Source of the DNA: Bryobacteraceae bacterium
GTDB taxonomy: Bacteria > Acidobacteriota > Terriglobia > Bryobacterales > Bryobacteraceae
Assembly (NCBI GenBank): GCA_025056865.1
Contig: JANWVO010000048.1
Span: forward strand, 186,001 to 250,000
Length of the DNA stretch: 64,000 nt
Direction of reading: 5' to 3'
Shown here one piece after another: positions 22,264 through 31,408 of this stretch (the stretch's first letter is position 1; each line of letters begins with the position of its first letter). The position numbers and the translations under genes are program-made. The notes under the pieces are model-generated. The model saw only the letters and a list, made by a program, of their open reading frames with translations. It had not been told where the DNA came from and made no database searches.

Positions 22264-24891
22264 ATGTGGCGTATTTGGGGTCTGGCCACTGTCCTCCTTC
22301 TGAACGCGCAGGCTGTCACCACCGAACAGGTGGTGAAAGGCCTGCAAGCTCCGCCGCCGGAGTCCCGCATCCTGATGCGCTGGTGGTGGTTCGGTCCGGC
22401 GGTGACCAAGGAGGAGCTGGCCAGGGAGCTCGAGGCGATGAAAGCCGCCGGAATCGGCGGCGTGGAGATCCAGCCGGTCTATCCCCTCACCCTGGATGAT
22501 CCCGCCAACGGACTTCGCAACCTTCGGTTTCTTTCCCCGGAGTTTCTCGACGCACTGGCCTTCGCTTCGCGCAAAGGGCGGGAGCTCGGGCTGCGGGTCG
22601 ATCTGACGCTCGGCAGCGGCTGGCCCTTCGGCGGTCCGCAGATTCCCCGGGAACTGGCGGCCAAGCGCCTGCGGGTGGAGCCGATGGGGCGCCCGGCACA
22701 GCTCCGGTGGGGAGAACGGCTGATCGGGGAGTATCCGGAGGCGGGACTCCGGTTCATCGAAACGCAGACGGGGCAGATGGTCAAGCGCGCGGCGGTGGGG
22801 GCGGAGGGTTTCGTTTTCGACCACTACAGCAGGGAAGCGCTGGACCGGTATCTGGAAACAGTCGGCCATCCGCTGCTGCGTGGCATGGGGAAGTTCCCGC
22901 CATTCGCCGTGTTCTGCGACAGCCTCGAGGTGTTTTCGGCGGACTGGACGTCCGACCTGCCCCGGGAGTTTCAGCGGCGCCGGGGCTACGACCTCCTCCC
23001 CCATCTGCCTGCGCTGGCCGGGGAGTGGAACGAGGAGAAGGCGCGCATCCGGCATGACTGGGCGCTGACGCTGACCGAGCTGGCCGAGGATCGCTTTCTG
23101 AAGCCTTTGTGGGAGTGGTCCCGGCAGCAGGGCGTCAAGCTGCGCGCGCAGGTCTATGGCACGCCGCCGGTCAGCCTGGCGAGCCAGAGATACGTGGACC
23201 TGGCCGACGGCGAGCAGACGCAATGGCGGCGGCTGAGCGCGTCCCGGTGGGCTTCGAGCGCCAACCACATTCTGCGCCGGCCGGTGACCGCGTCAGAGAC
23301 CTGGACCTGGCTGCATTCCCCCACTTTCGCGGCCAATCCGCTGGACGTGAAGGCGGAAGCCGACATTCACTTCATTCAGGGGATCAACCAGCTCATCGGG
23401 CACGGCTGGCCTTACTCGCCGCCGCAGGCTGGCCGGCCGGGCTGGGGCTTTTACGCGGCGGCGGCGTTGAACGATCTGAACCCGTGGTGGGGCGTGATGC
23501 CGGATCTGGCGCTCTACCTGCAACGCGCAAGCTGGCTGCTGCGGCAGGGGGAGCCGGTGGCGGACGTGCTGCTCTATCTGCCGGTGGCCGACATCCGGTC
23601 ACGGTTCTCGGCGGGCAGCAACCATGTGTCGATCGACCGCGCCGCTCACGAGGCGATGGGAGACGCGGTAATCCCGCAGATCCTTGATTCCGGGTACAAC
23701 TTTGACGCCGTCGACGATGGCCTGCTCGAGGATGCCTTTGCAGGCGGCCGCTACCGCGCCATCGTGCTGCCGCGGGTGGAGCGGATCGATCCGCAGGCGC
23801 TGGAGCGGATCCGCGCTTTCGTGGAGCGCGGAGGCTGGGCGTTCCTTATCGGCAGGCGGCCCCGTCTTTCGCCGGGATACCTGAATCGCGAAGAGAATGA
23901 CCGGGCGGTGCGCTCCGCCATGGAGAGGCTGGGGGCGCTGGGCCGCACGGTATTCGTGGAGGACGAGAACCGGCTGGGAGAGGCGCTGCGGGCAGCGTTC
24001 GCGCCGCCAGTGAGATGGGAGCCTGCCAGCCCGGCGCTGGCTTACGCGCAGCGGCGGCTGGAGGACGGGGACGTCTTCTTCGTGGCGAACACCGGAAACC
24101 GTCCGTGGCGCGGACGTCTGCATTTCCGCGGCGGCCCCAATCCCGCGGCGGCGTGGGATCTGATGACCGGGGAGAAGACCGCCTTCTCCGGAGAGCTGGA
24201 GCTGCCGCCATACGGCTCCATCGTTCTTATGAGCGGGGCAGGAGCCAATCCCGCGCCGGCGCCGAAGACGCGCGGCCGCGAGATGGACCTGAGCAGCGGC
24301 TGGGATGTGACGTTCCTGGAGACGGGGCGCAAGGTCCGTTACGAGCGGCTCCGTTCGTGGACCGAAGACGCCGAGACGCGATACTACTCCGGCATCGCCG
24401 CGTACGAGAAGACGGTGCATATCGAACCGGGAATGACCCGGGCATGGCTGGAGTTCGGGCCTGCCGAGCCCCTGGAGCCGGTGCCGCAGAGGCAGCCGGG
24501 CATGCGGGCGTGGCTGGCAGGGCCCGTGCGGGACGCGGCCATCGTCCATGTCAACGGACGGCGCGCCGGCAGCGTGTTCGCGCCGCCCTACCGGCTGGAT
24601 CTGAGCGGCTTCCTGAAGGAGGGCGAGAATCGCCTGCGCATCGAAGTCGCCAACACGAATCTGAACCTGCTGGCGCGGCTGGGCGAGCCGGATTACAGGG
24701 TGCTGGCCGCAGCCTACGGCGAGCGGTTTCAGATGCAGGATATGAGGGTTTTGCAGCCGGAGCCCAGCGGGCTTCTCGGCTGGATCCGGCTTGTCGCCTG
24801 GCAGCAGCCAGGCGCAGGCCACTCTGACAGTGGGAGTACAACAACGCCGCAAGGCGGGCGCAACGCCCGCCGGAGCGGCGAAACAAGGTGA
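22264..24891 (+). CDS. Secreted GH106-type alpha-L-rhamnosidase candidate
   Basis: This 875-residue exported glycoside hydrolase begins with a signal peptide (residues 1-17). The N-terminal catalytic part opens with RWWWFGPAVTKEELARELEAM and GIGGVEIQPVYPL, features I associate with GH106 alpha-L-rhamnosidases and relatives. The central section has the (beta/alpha)8-type segment with DLTLGSGWPFGGP. The C-terminus has jelly-roll/sugar-binding elements (VHVNGRRAG, PPYRLDLSGFLKEGENRLRIEV). The ATG at 22264 is chosen for its AGGGAG ribosome site and signal peptide. The receptor gene follows 10 bases after the stop. Exact sugar specificity is inferred. Confidence 0.82.
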   Translation: MWRIWGLATVLLLNAQAVTTEQVVKGLQAPPPESRILMRWWWFGPAVTKEELARELEAMKAAGIGGVEIQPVYPLTLDDPANGLRNLRFLSPEFLDALAFASRKGRELGLRVDLTLGSGWPFGGPQIPRELAAKRLRVEPMGRPAQLRWGERLIGEYPEAGLRFIETQTGQMVKRAAVGAEGFVFDHYSREALDRYLETVGHPLLRGMGKFPPFAVFCDSLEVFSADWTSDLPREFQRRRGYDLLPHLPALAGEWNEEKARIRHDWALTLTELAEDRFLKPLWEWSRQQGVKLRAQVYGTPPVSLASQRYVDLADGEQTQWRRLSASRWASSANHILRRPVTASETWTWLHSPTFAANPLDVKAEADIHFIQGINQLIGHGWPYSPPQAGRPGWGFYAAAALNDLNPWWGVMPDLALYLQRASWLLRQGEPVADVLLYLPVADIRSRFSAGSNHVSIDRAAHEAMGDAVIPQILDSGYNFDAVDDGLLEDAFAGGRYRAIVLPRVERIDPQALERIRAFVERGGWAFLIGRRPRLSPGYLNREENDRAVRSAMERLGALGRTVFVEDENRLGEALRAAFAPPVRWEPASPALAYAQRRLEDGDVFFVANTGNRPWRGRLHFRGGPNPAAAWDLMTGEKTAFSGELELPPYGSIVLMSGAGANPAPAPKTRGREMDLSSGWDVTFLETGRKVRYERLRSWTEDAETRYYSGIAAYEKTVHIEPGMTRAWLEFGPAEPLEPVPQRQPGMRAWLAGPVRDAAIVHVNGRRAGSVFAPPYRLDLSGFLKEGENRLRIEVANTNLNLLARLGEPDYRVLAAAYGERFQMQDMRVLQPEPSGLLGWIRLVAWQQPGAGHSDSGSTTTPQGGRNARRSGETR

Positions 24892-24901
24892 AAGGAAGGC
24901 T

Positions 24902-27900
24902 ATGAAGTCTCGCATTGTGTGGATTCTGGGTCTCTGCGCAATGCTCGCGCTGGCGGGCATGGCGCAGGATCCGCGCGGGGCGATTACGGGCATCGTGACC
25001 GACCCGTCGGGCGCGGTGGTTCCGAACGCACGCGTGGAAGTGATCAACAAGGCAATGGGCACGCGGCAGACGCTGACGACCAATGATGCCGGCGTCTACA
25101 ACGCGCTCTATCTGATCCCGGGCCAGTACCAGGTGGTGGTCGAGATCCCGGGCTTCAAGAAGGCGATCCGCGACAACATCGAAGTACGCGTCGATGACCG
25201 CATCGCGGTGAACATCCAGCTTGAAGTCGGTGCCACCGAGCAGAGCATCACGGTGACGGAAGAGACGCCGCTGCTGACGACGGAAACGGCTTCGATGGGC
25301 GCTGTCGTCGACCAGCGCCGCGTGCAGGAGCTTCCCGTGCCGCACGGCAACCCGTACTTCCTGATCGGCCTGGCGGCGGGCGTTGCATTCACCCGCGATC
25401 CGCGCCTGGACCGTCCGTTCGAGCCGACGCACATCGTGGGCTATGCCATGGACGGCACCCGTGCCAACCGCAGCGACGTGACCATCGACGGCGCGGTGAG
25501 CACGGCCACGGCCAACGCGGGCGAGGTGATCGCCTCCTATGTGCCTCCGGCCGACATCGTCCAGGAGTTCAAGGTGCAGACGGCGACGTTCGACGCCCAG
25601 TTTGGCCAGACCGAAGGCGGCGTGACGAACATCAGCATCAAGTCCGGCACCAACCAGTTCCACGGCACCGGCTACTACACCAACATGACGCCGGCGCTGT
25701 TTGCCAACGATTTCTTCGCCAACCGCAACGGCACGCCGCGGCCCGATTTCTACTATCACCGTTTCGGCGCGACGCTCGGCGGGCCCATCAACATCCCGAA
25801 GCTTTACGACGGGCGCAACCGCACGTTCTTCATGTGGGGCATGGAAGGGATCAAGGAGGGCCGTCCGCGCAACAACGGCACGCCCACGGTCCCGACCGAG
25901 GCGATGAAGAATGGCGACTTTTCGGCGCTGCTGAACGTCTCGAGCAGCTTCCAGATCTACAACCCGTGGACGCGCCGGCCAGCCTCGGGCGGCCGCTTCC
26001 AGTCGGACCCTTTCCCGGGCAACATCATTCCGCCGTCGCTGTTCAACCCGATTGCCAAGAAGGTGCTCGACACCTACTATCCGAAGCCGCTCCAGGCCGG
26101 GAACCCGGATGGCACGAACAACTACCTGCGGCCGGAGCTGATGGAAGAGGCCGACTACCTCTCCAACACCATCCGAGTGGACCACAACCTGACTGCCTCC
26201 AACCGGCTCTACCTGCGCACGAGCTGGTATGACCGCGACAGTTGGTACAACGACTATTTCAACAACGCGGCCACCGGCCAGGCCTTCTGGTTCATCTCGC
26301 GCTCGGCGGTGCTCGACGACGTCTGGACGCTCAGCCCGACGATGGTGTTGAACGTCCGTTACGGCTACAACCGGTTCATCCGCCGCCAGGACGGCAACCC
26401 GAAGGCCAACGGCTTCGATCTGACCACACTGGGCTTCCCGGCGTCCTACAACAACGCCATCGATCCGGCCGTGCGCCGCTTCCCGCGCTTCGACATCTCC
26501 GGCTACCAGGGCACGGGCTTCAGCGGCGAGAACCGGCCCAACGACACGCACAACTTCGTCGGCATCCTGACGAAGGTGTTCGCCCGCCACACGGTCAAGA
26601 CCGGAACCGAGTTCCGCTCTTACCGCGAGACGAGCCAGTTCTTCAACAATGACCAGACCGGGCGGTTCATCTTCGATTCGACCTACACGCGCGGCCCGCT
26701 GGACAACTCGCCGTCGTCGCCCAACCAGCTTGGCCAGTCCGTGGCGGCGTTCCTGCTGGGCCTGCCGACCTCGTCCAGCTACGTGACCATCTCCGACAGC
26801 TACGCCGAGCAGTCGGTTTCCTGGGCGTGGTTCCTCCAGGATGACTGGAAGGTTAGCCGCCGCCTGACGCTGAACCTCGGCATCCGCTGGGAGTGGGACG
26901 GCCCGCTGACGGAGCGTTTCAACCGCAGCGTGCGCACCTTCGACGCTTCCTACACGCAGCCGTTTGAGGCGGCGGCCCGGGCAGCCTATGCCAACAACCC
27001 GACGCCGGAAGTGCCGCCTTCGCAGTTCTTCACCCGCGGCGGCATCACGTTCGCCGGCGTGGGCGGGCAGCCGCGCGAACTGTACAACACGCCGAAGAAC
27101 AACTGGATGCCGCGCTTTGGCTTCGCCTATCAGGTGAATGACAAGACCGTGATGCGCGGCGGCTACGGCATCTTCTTCGGCTTCCTCGGCCAGCGCCGCG
27201 GCGACGTGATCATGAGCGGCTTCAGCCGGTCGACGCCTTTCGTGCCGACGCTGGACGGCTACACGTTCATCCGCACGCTGTCGGATCCGTTCCCCGATGG
27301 GCTGCTGAAGCCCGTGGGCGCGGGCCAGGGCTACCAGACGCTGGTCGGCAATGCGGTGACGTTCTTCAACGAAAATCCGCTGCGGCCTTACATGCAGCGC
27401 TGGCAGTTCGGCATTCAGCGCACCATCGGCAAGGGCTACGTGGCCGAGGTCAACTACGTGGGCAACCGCGGCACGCACATCGAAATCGGCCAGAACTTCA
27501 ACGCCACGCCGATCGAGTACCTCAGCCACAGCCTGCTGCGCGACAACGACCGCATCAACTACCTGAGCGCCAACCTGCCCAACCCGTTCCGCGGGCTGAT
27601 GCCGGAGGGCGCGACCAGCTCCTTCATCGGCGCCAACATCGCCCGCGAGCGGCTGCTGCGGCCCTACCCGCATTTCGACTCGGTGAACGCCTCGCGCTTT
27701 GACGGCTACTCCTGGTATCACGCCCTCCAGGCGAACCTCGAGCGCCGCTTCTCGCGCGGCTACACCATCGGCGCCGCCTACACGTTCTCGAAGTTCATGC
27801 AGGCCACCGAGACGCTGGTGACCAACGCGCCGCGCCCGGTGGAAGTGATCAGCGACCTCGACCGTCCGCACCGGCTGGTGGTGCACGGCATCTGGGAGCT

Positions 27901-28405
27901 TCCGTTCGGCCGCGGCAAGGCCTTCGGCAGCAACTGGGGCCCGGTGGCCAACATGTTCCTCGGCGGCTGGCAACTGAACGGCGTGTACACGTTCCAGAGC
28001 GGCGCGCCGATCAACTTCGGCAACATCATCTACCTCGGCAACCTCAAGGACATGCTCCTGCCGCGCGACCAGCGGACGGTGGAGCGGTGGTTCAACGTGG
28101 ACGCCGGCTTCGAACGGCGCGCCGCCTTCCAGCTCGACCGCAACTACCGCTGGTTCCCGCCGCGGTTCAGCTTCCTCCGCTCGCATGAAGTGAACAACTT
28201 CGACCTGAGCATCTTCAAGAACACGAAGCTGTTCAACGAGCGGCTGAACGTGCAGTTCCGCGCGGAGTTCCTGAACGCGATGAACCACCCGCTGTTCCCG
28301 TCGCCGAACACGACGGTGACCTCGGCGCAGTTCGGGCAGGCGATCGCGTCCACGCAGGCCAACTATCCGCGCCGGACGCAGTTGACCGCGCGCTTCGTCT
28401 TCTGA
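24902..28405 (+). CDS. Oar-like TonB-dependent outer-membrane receptor
   Basis: This 1167-residue protein has a signal peptide (1-22, ending MAQ) and an N-terminal carboxypeptidase-regulatory-like beta-sandwich (about 25-105, with GAITGIVTDPSGAVVPNARV). A plug-like region follows (QELPVPHGNPYFLIGL, GTNQFHGTGYY), then a long outer-membrane beta-barrel ending in a terminal Phe (TARFVF). This layout is expanded in Acidobacteria and related to the myxobacterial Oar protein. No SusD partner is present. The ATG at 24902 has AAGGAAGG upstream. It probably binds or imports products of the adjacent rhamnosidase, although the ligand is not shown. Confidence 0.9.
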   Translation: MKSRIVWILGLCAMLALAGMAQDPRGAITGIVTDPSGAVVPNARVEVINKAMGTRQTLTTNDAGVYNALYLIPGQYQVVVEIPGFKKAIRDNIEVRVDDRIAVNIQLEVGATEQSITVTEETPLLTTETASMGAVVDQRRVQELPVPHGNPYFLIGLAAGVAFTRDPRLDRPFEPTHIVGYAMDGTRANRSDVTIDGAVSTATANAGEVIASYVPPADIVQEFKVQTATFDAQFGQTEGGVTNISIKSGTNQFHGTGYYTNMTPALFANDFFANRNGTPRPDFYYHRFGATLGGPINIPKLYDGRNRTFFMWGMEGIKEGRPRNNGTPTVPTEAMKNGDFSALLNVSSSFQIYNPWTRRPASGGRFQSDPFPGNIIPPSLFNPIAKKVLDTYYPKPLQAGNPDGTNNYLRPELMEEADYLSNTIRVDHNLTASNRLYLRTSWYDRDSWYNDYFNNAATGQAFWFISRSAVLDDVWTLSPTMVLNVRYGYNRFIRRQDGNPKANGFDLTTLGFPASYNNAIDPAVRRFPRFDISGYQGTGFSGENRPNDTHNFVGILTKVFARHTVKTGTEFRSYRETSQFFNNDQTGRFIFDSTYTRGPLDNSPSSPNQLGQSVAAFLLGLPTSSSYVTISDSYAEQSVSWAWFLQDDWKVSRRLTLNLGIRWEWDGPLTERFNRSVRTFDASYTQPFEAAARAAYANNPTPEVPPSQFFTRGGITFAGVGGQPRELYNTPKNNWMPRFGFAYQVNDKTVMRGGYGIFFGFLGQRRGDVIMSGFSRSTPFVPTLDGYTFIRTLSDPFPDGLLKPVGAGQGYQTLVGNAVTFFNENPLRPYMQRWQFGIQRTIGKGYVAEVNYVGNRGTHIEIGQNFNATPIEYLSHSLLRDNDRINYLSANLPNPFRGLMPEGATSSFIGANIARERLLRPYPHFDSVNASRFDGYSWYHALQANLERRFSRGYTIGAAYTFSKFMQATETLVTNAPRPVEVISDLDRPHRLVVHGIWELPFGRGKAFGSNWGPVANMFLGGWQLNGVYTFQSGAPINFGNIIYLGNLKDMLLPRDQRTVERWFNVDAGFERRAAFQLDRNYRWFPPRFSFLRSHEVNNFDLSIFKNTKLFNERLNVQFRAEFLNAMNHPLFPSPNTTVTSAQFGQAIASTQANYPRRTQLTARFVF

Positions 28406-28427
28406 CAACGACGACCCCTGTGGAGCT

Positions 28428-28474
28428 GCCCCCGCCCCGGCATGGAGCCGTCCGGGGCGGGGGCGATTTTTTTT
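28428..28474 (+). terminator. Strong intrinsic terminator after the Oar-like receptor
   Basis: A perfect 13-bp GC stem (GCCCCCGCCCCGG at 28428-28440 pairing with 28452-28464) has an 11-base loop and is followed by eight T residues (28467-28474). It lies 22 bases after the receptor stop. This is the clearest Rho-independent terminator in the window and closes the rhamnosidase-receptor operon. Confidence 0.93.
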
Positions 28475-28520
28475 CCTGTGGTTCTGCACCCGGCTGCCCG
28501 CTGCCGGCATCTTCTTCCGC

Positions 28521-29489
28521 GTGACGGCATGGCCAGGAGCCGTCTCCGGCCTGCCCGAAGCGGGCCTTCCCGCTCCCGAGCCGGATGTCTGCCCGCTGTG
28601 CGGCAGCCGGAGTGGTACTGTCATCTCCACCCGGGACCGCAGCGGCGGTCCGCTCACGAACCTGCTATGCGGAAGCTGCGGCCTGATTCGCGTCACGCCG
28701 CGGCCCGGGCGGCAGGAACACGAATCCTACTACCGCCACAGCTACCGGCTGGAATACAAGGGCCGGAGCCTGCCTTCCCGGAGGCAGTGGCGGCGTGCGG
28801 AAAGGGCGGCCGCGGACCGCATTGCGTGGCTGCGCGCCGCCGTCGCCGCGCCGGCCTCGGTGCTCGAAGTCGGCTGCGGGTTCGGCCTGTTTCTCTACCG
28901 GCTGAAGACGCAGGGTTGCGAGGTGGCGGGGATTGAGCCGGACGCCCGCTGTGCGGAATTCGCGAGGCAGCAGTTCGGAATCGAGATCCTCGGCGAGTTC
29001 GCCGAAACGACCCCGGCCGATGGCCGGAAGTTCGACTGCCTCTGCTGTTTTCATGTGATCGAGCACGTGCTCGATCCCGTCCGCTTTCTGGCCTCACTCC
29101 GGCGCCATGCCCGGCCCCGGGCGCGCCTGCTGCTGGAAACACCGAACGCGGATGCGCCTTTTCCGCGCCCGCGGAGGCGCTTCCACCGGGGGCATCTGTA
29201 TTCCTTCAGCGCGAGAACGCTCGACCTGTGCCTGCGAACGTCAGGGTGGCGGCCCCTGAGCGTGGCAACCAGCCCTGACGGTGGCAACCTGTTTGTCATT
29301 GCAGAGCTGTGCGAGCCGGAGCCGCTTCAGCTCGCTCCGGGCGAAGGCGAGGAAGCGCTGGCCCGTTGGAGGAGGGCGTCGAGCGCCCGCAGCTATTATG
29401 CCTCTCCCGCCGTCTGGAGGCGCGCCTTGATCCGCCTGGGAGACCGTGTGCTCGAGCTGTTGTCTTCGGCACGGCCCGATCCGTTCTGA
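28521..29489 (+). CDS. SAM-dependent methyltransferase with N-terminal zinc-ribbon-like motif
   Basis: This 322-residue class I methyltransferase has an N-terminal CPLCGS...CGSCGL pair that looks like a zinc ribbon (residues 24-52). A Rossmann core follows with motif I VLEVGCGFGLFLYRL, the acidic EPD after strand 2, and CFHVIEHVLDP. This combination is common in sugar or natural-product methyltransferases of polysaccharide clusters. A GTG start at 28521 is used, with poor ribosome-site support. The next gene (asnB-like) begins 50 bases downstream, and with the two glycosyltransferases it suggests tailoring of a glycan or lipid. Confidence 0.8.
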   Translation: MTAWPGAVSGLPEAGLPAPEPDVCPLCGSRSGTVISTRDRSGGPLTNLLCGSCGLIRVTPRPGRQEHESYYRHSYRLEYKGRSLPSRRQWRRAERAAADRIAWLRAAVAAPASVLEVGCGFGLFLYRLKTQGCEVAGIEPDARCAEFARQQFGIEILGEFAETTPADGRKFDCLCCFHVIEHVLDPVRFLASLRRHARPRARLLLETPNADAPFPRPRRRFHRGHLYSFSARTLDLCLRTSGWRPLSVATSPDGGNLFVIAELCEPEPLQLAPGEGEEALARWRRASSARSYYASPAVWRRALIRLGDRVLELLSSARPDPF

Positions 29490-29539
29490 GCGTGCCGAGC
29501 GTGGCGGCCGCTTCCGGGCGGCTGCTATCCTGATGGCTT

Positions 29540-31408
29540 GTGTGCGGTATTGCGGGTTACACGAAGCTCGATCATCCGGTCGAGCCGGGGCGGATCCGGG
29601 AGATTCTCGGCCTGATCCGGCATCGCGGGCCGGACGAGCTCGGCTTCCACGAGTCCGATCTCGCCGCCCTTGGCAATACCCGGCTATCGATCATTGATCT
29701 CGAGCACGGCAGCCAGCCGATGTTCAGCGAGGACGGCAACACCGTCATCGTCCACAACGGCGAAATCTACAACTACCGCGAGCTGCGCCGCGAACTCGAA
29801 GAGCGCGGCCACGCCTTCCGCACCTCTTCGGATACGGAAGTGATCCTGCGGGCGTTCCTCGAATGGGACACGCGCTGCTTCCCGCGGCTGCGCGGGATGT
29901 TCGCCATCGCATTGTGGGACGAGCGCCGCCGCAGGCTGGTGCTGGCTCGCGACCGCATGGGCATCAAGCCCCTCTACATCTTCCACCGCGGCCGCGACCT
30001 GTACTTCGGCTCCGAGGTGAAGACGATCCTGCACCACGCCGAAGTAGACCGGCGGCTGGACCGCAACGGGCTTGGCTACTACCTTTCGCTGAACTGGGTG
30101 CCGGCGCCATACACGCTCATCGAAGGCGTGGAAAAGCTGATGCCCGGCGAGCTGCTGGAATGGGAGAACGGCTCGATCCGCCGCGAGCAATACTGGCAGC
30201 TCCGCTTCCAGCCGGACCCGGGCATCACGCTGGACGACGCCAGGGCGGAGCTCGACAGATTGCTGCGGCTTTCGCTCCGCGAGCACCTGATCGCCGACGT
30301 GCCCGTGGGCGTCTGGGCCAGCGGCGGACTGGATTCTTCCACGGTGCTTCACTATGCCGCGCAGGAGGCGTCCGGGCTGCGCACATTTTCCATCTCTTTC
30401 CGCGGACATTCGCATGATGAGAGCGAATATTTCCGCGCGGTGGCGCGGCATTACGGCACCGTGCATCAGGAATTCGACCTGAATCCGGAAGAAAATCTCG
30501 CGGAAACGATCGAACAGATCAGCTATTATTCCGACGAGCCTTCCGCCGATGCCGGCGCGCTGCCGGTGTGGTACCTCTCGCGGATGACGCGGCAGCACGT
30601 GAAAGTGGCGCTTTCCGGCGAGGGCGCCGACGAGCTGTTCGGCGGATACCTGACCTACCGGGCGGACGCGCTGGCCATGCGGGCGCGGGGCCTGCCTGCG
30701 TGGATGCGGCGGGCGGCGCTGGCCGTGGCGCGGCTGCTGCCGGTTTCCGACGAAAAGATCAGCTTCGAATACAAGGCGAAACGGTTTCTGGAGGGAACGC
30801 TGCTCGATCCGCGGGACGCCCACTTCTACTGGAACGGTTCGCTCGACGAAAAAACGAAGCGGGCTCTTTATGAGGCGCCGCGGCATGCGCGGCCGGGCGA
30901 ACTGGTGCATACGCTGCCGACGGAGGCTTTCCGGTGCGGGGAGATCAATCTCTTTCTCTGGGCCGACCAGAAGTACTACCTGCCGGATGACATCCTCTAC
31001 AAGTGCGACCGGATGTCGATGGCGCATTCGCTCGAGGTGCGGCCGCCGTTCCTCGATCACCGCATCGTGGAGTTCGCGGCGCGCCTGCCGGAAGATTTCA
31101 AGGTGCGCGGACCGGTGCTCAAATTCATCCTGCGGGAGTTGATGAAGGACAAACTGCCGCCTGCCGTGCTCGAACGGCCGAAGGAAGGCTTTGACATCCC
31201 GGCGCACCGCTGGTTCCGCGGGCCGCTCCGGCCGCTGGCGGAAGAGGTCCTCTCGCCGGAGAACATCCGGCGCACGGGCGTCTTCCGCAGCGAAGTCGTG
31301 GAGCGCATCAAGCAGGATCACTTCCGCCGCCGCGCGAACTACGGCTATCAGCTCTGGGGGCTGCTGACGCTGATGCTCTGGATGCGGAGATGGAACGTCC
31401 ACGCCTGA
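29540..31408 (+). CDS. Glutamine-hydrolysing asparagine synthase-like amidotransferase (AsnB family)
   Basis: The 622-residue enzyme combines an N-terminal class II glutaminase, with nucleophile Cys2 exposed after removal of the initiator Met (MCGIAG), and a C-terminal ATP-pyrophosphatase synthetase domain (SGGLDSS, GEGADELFGGY). The start is GTG at 29540, fixed by the need for Cys at position 2. In core metabolism it would make asparagine from aspartate. Next to glycosyltransferases and a methyltransferase, members of this family may instead amidate a glycan or carboxylated intermediate. The 3' end overlaps the GT39 gene by 19 bases. Confidence 0.88.
   Translation: MCGIAGYTKLDHPVEPGRIREILGLIRHRGPDELGFHESDLAALGNTRLSIIDLEHGSQPMFSEDGNTVIVHNGEIYNYRELRRELEERGHAFRTSSDTEVILRAFLEWDTRCFPRLRGMFAIALWDERRRRLVLARDRMGIKPLYIFHRGRDLYFGSEVKTILHHAEVDRRLDRNGLGYYLSLNWVPAPYTLIEGVEKLMPGELLEWENGSIRREQYWQLRFQPDPGITLDDARAELDRLLRLSLREHLIADVPVGVWASGGLDSSTVLHYAAQEASGLRTFSISFRGHSHDESEYFRAVARHYGTVHQEFDLNPEENLAETIEQISYYSDEPSADAGALPVWYLSRMTRQHVKVALSGEGADELFGGYLTYRADALAMRARGLPAWMRRAALAVARLLPVSDEKISFEYKAKRFLEGTLLDPRDAHFYWNGSLDEKTKRALYEAPRHARPGELVHTLPTEAFRCGEINLFLWADQKYYLPDDILYKCDRMSMAHSLEVRPPFLDHRIVEFAARLPEDFKVRGPVLKFILRELMKDKLPPAVLERPKEGFDIPAHRWFRGPLRPLAEEVLSPENIRRTGVFRSEVVERIKQDHFRRRANYGYQLWGLLTLMLWMRRWNVHA

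Noticed and set aside
24551-28696. Very long minus-strand frame opposite the Oar-like receptor
   Set aside because: It is antisense to a gene with clear domains, and its Arg/His/Val/Ala-heavy composition is typical of the shadow of GC-rich coding sequence.
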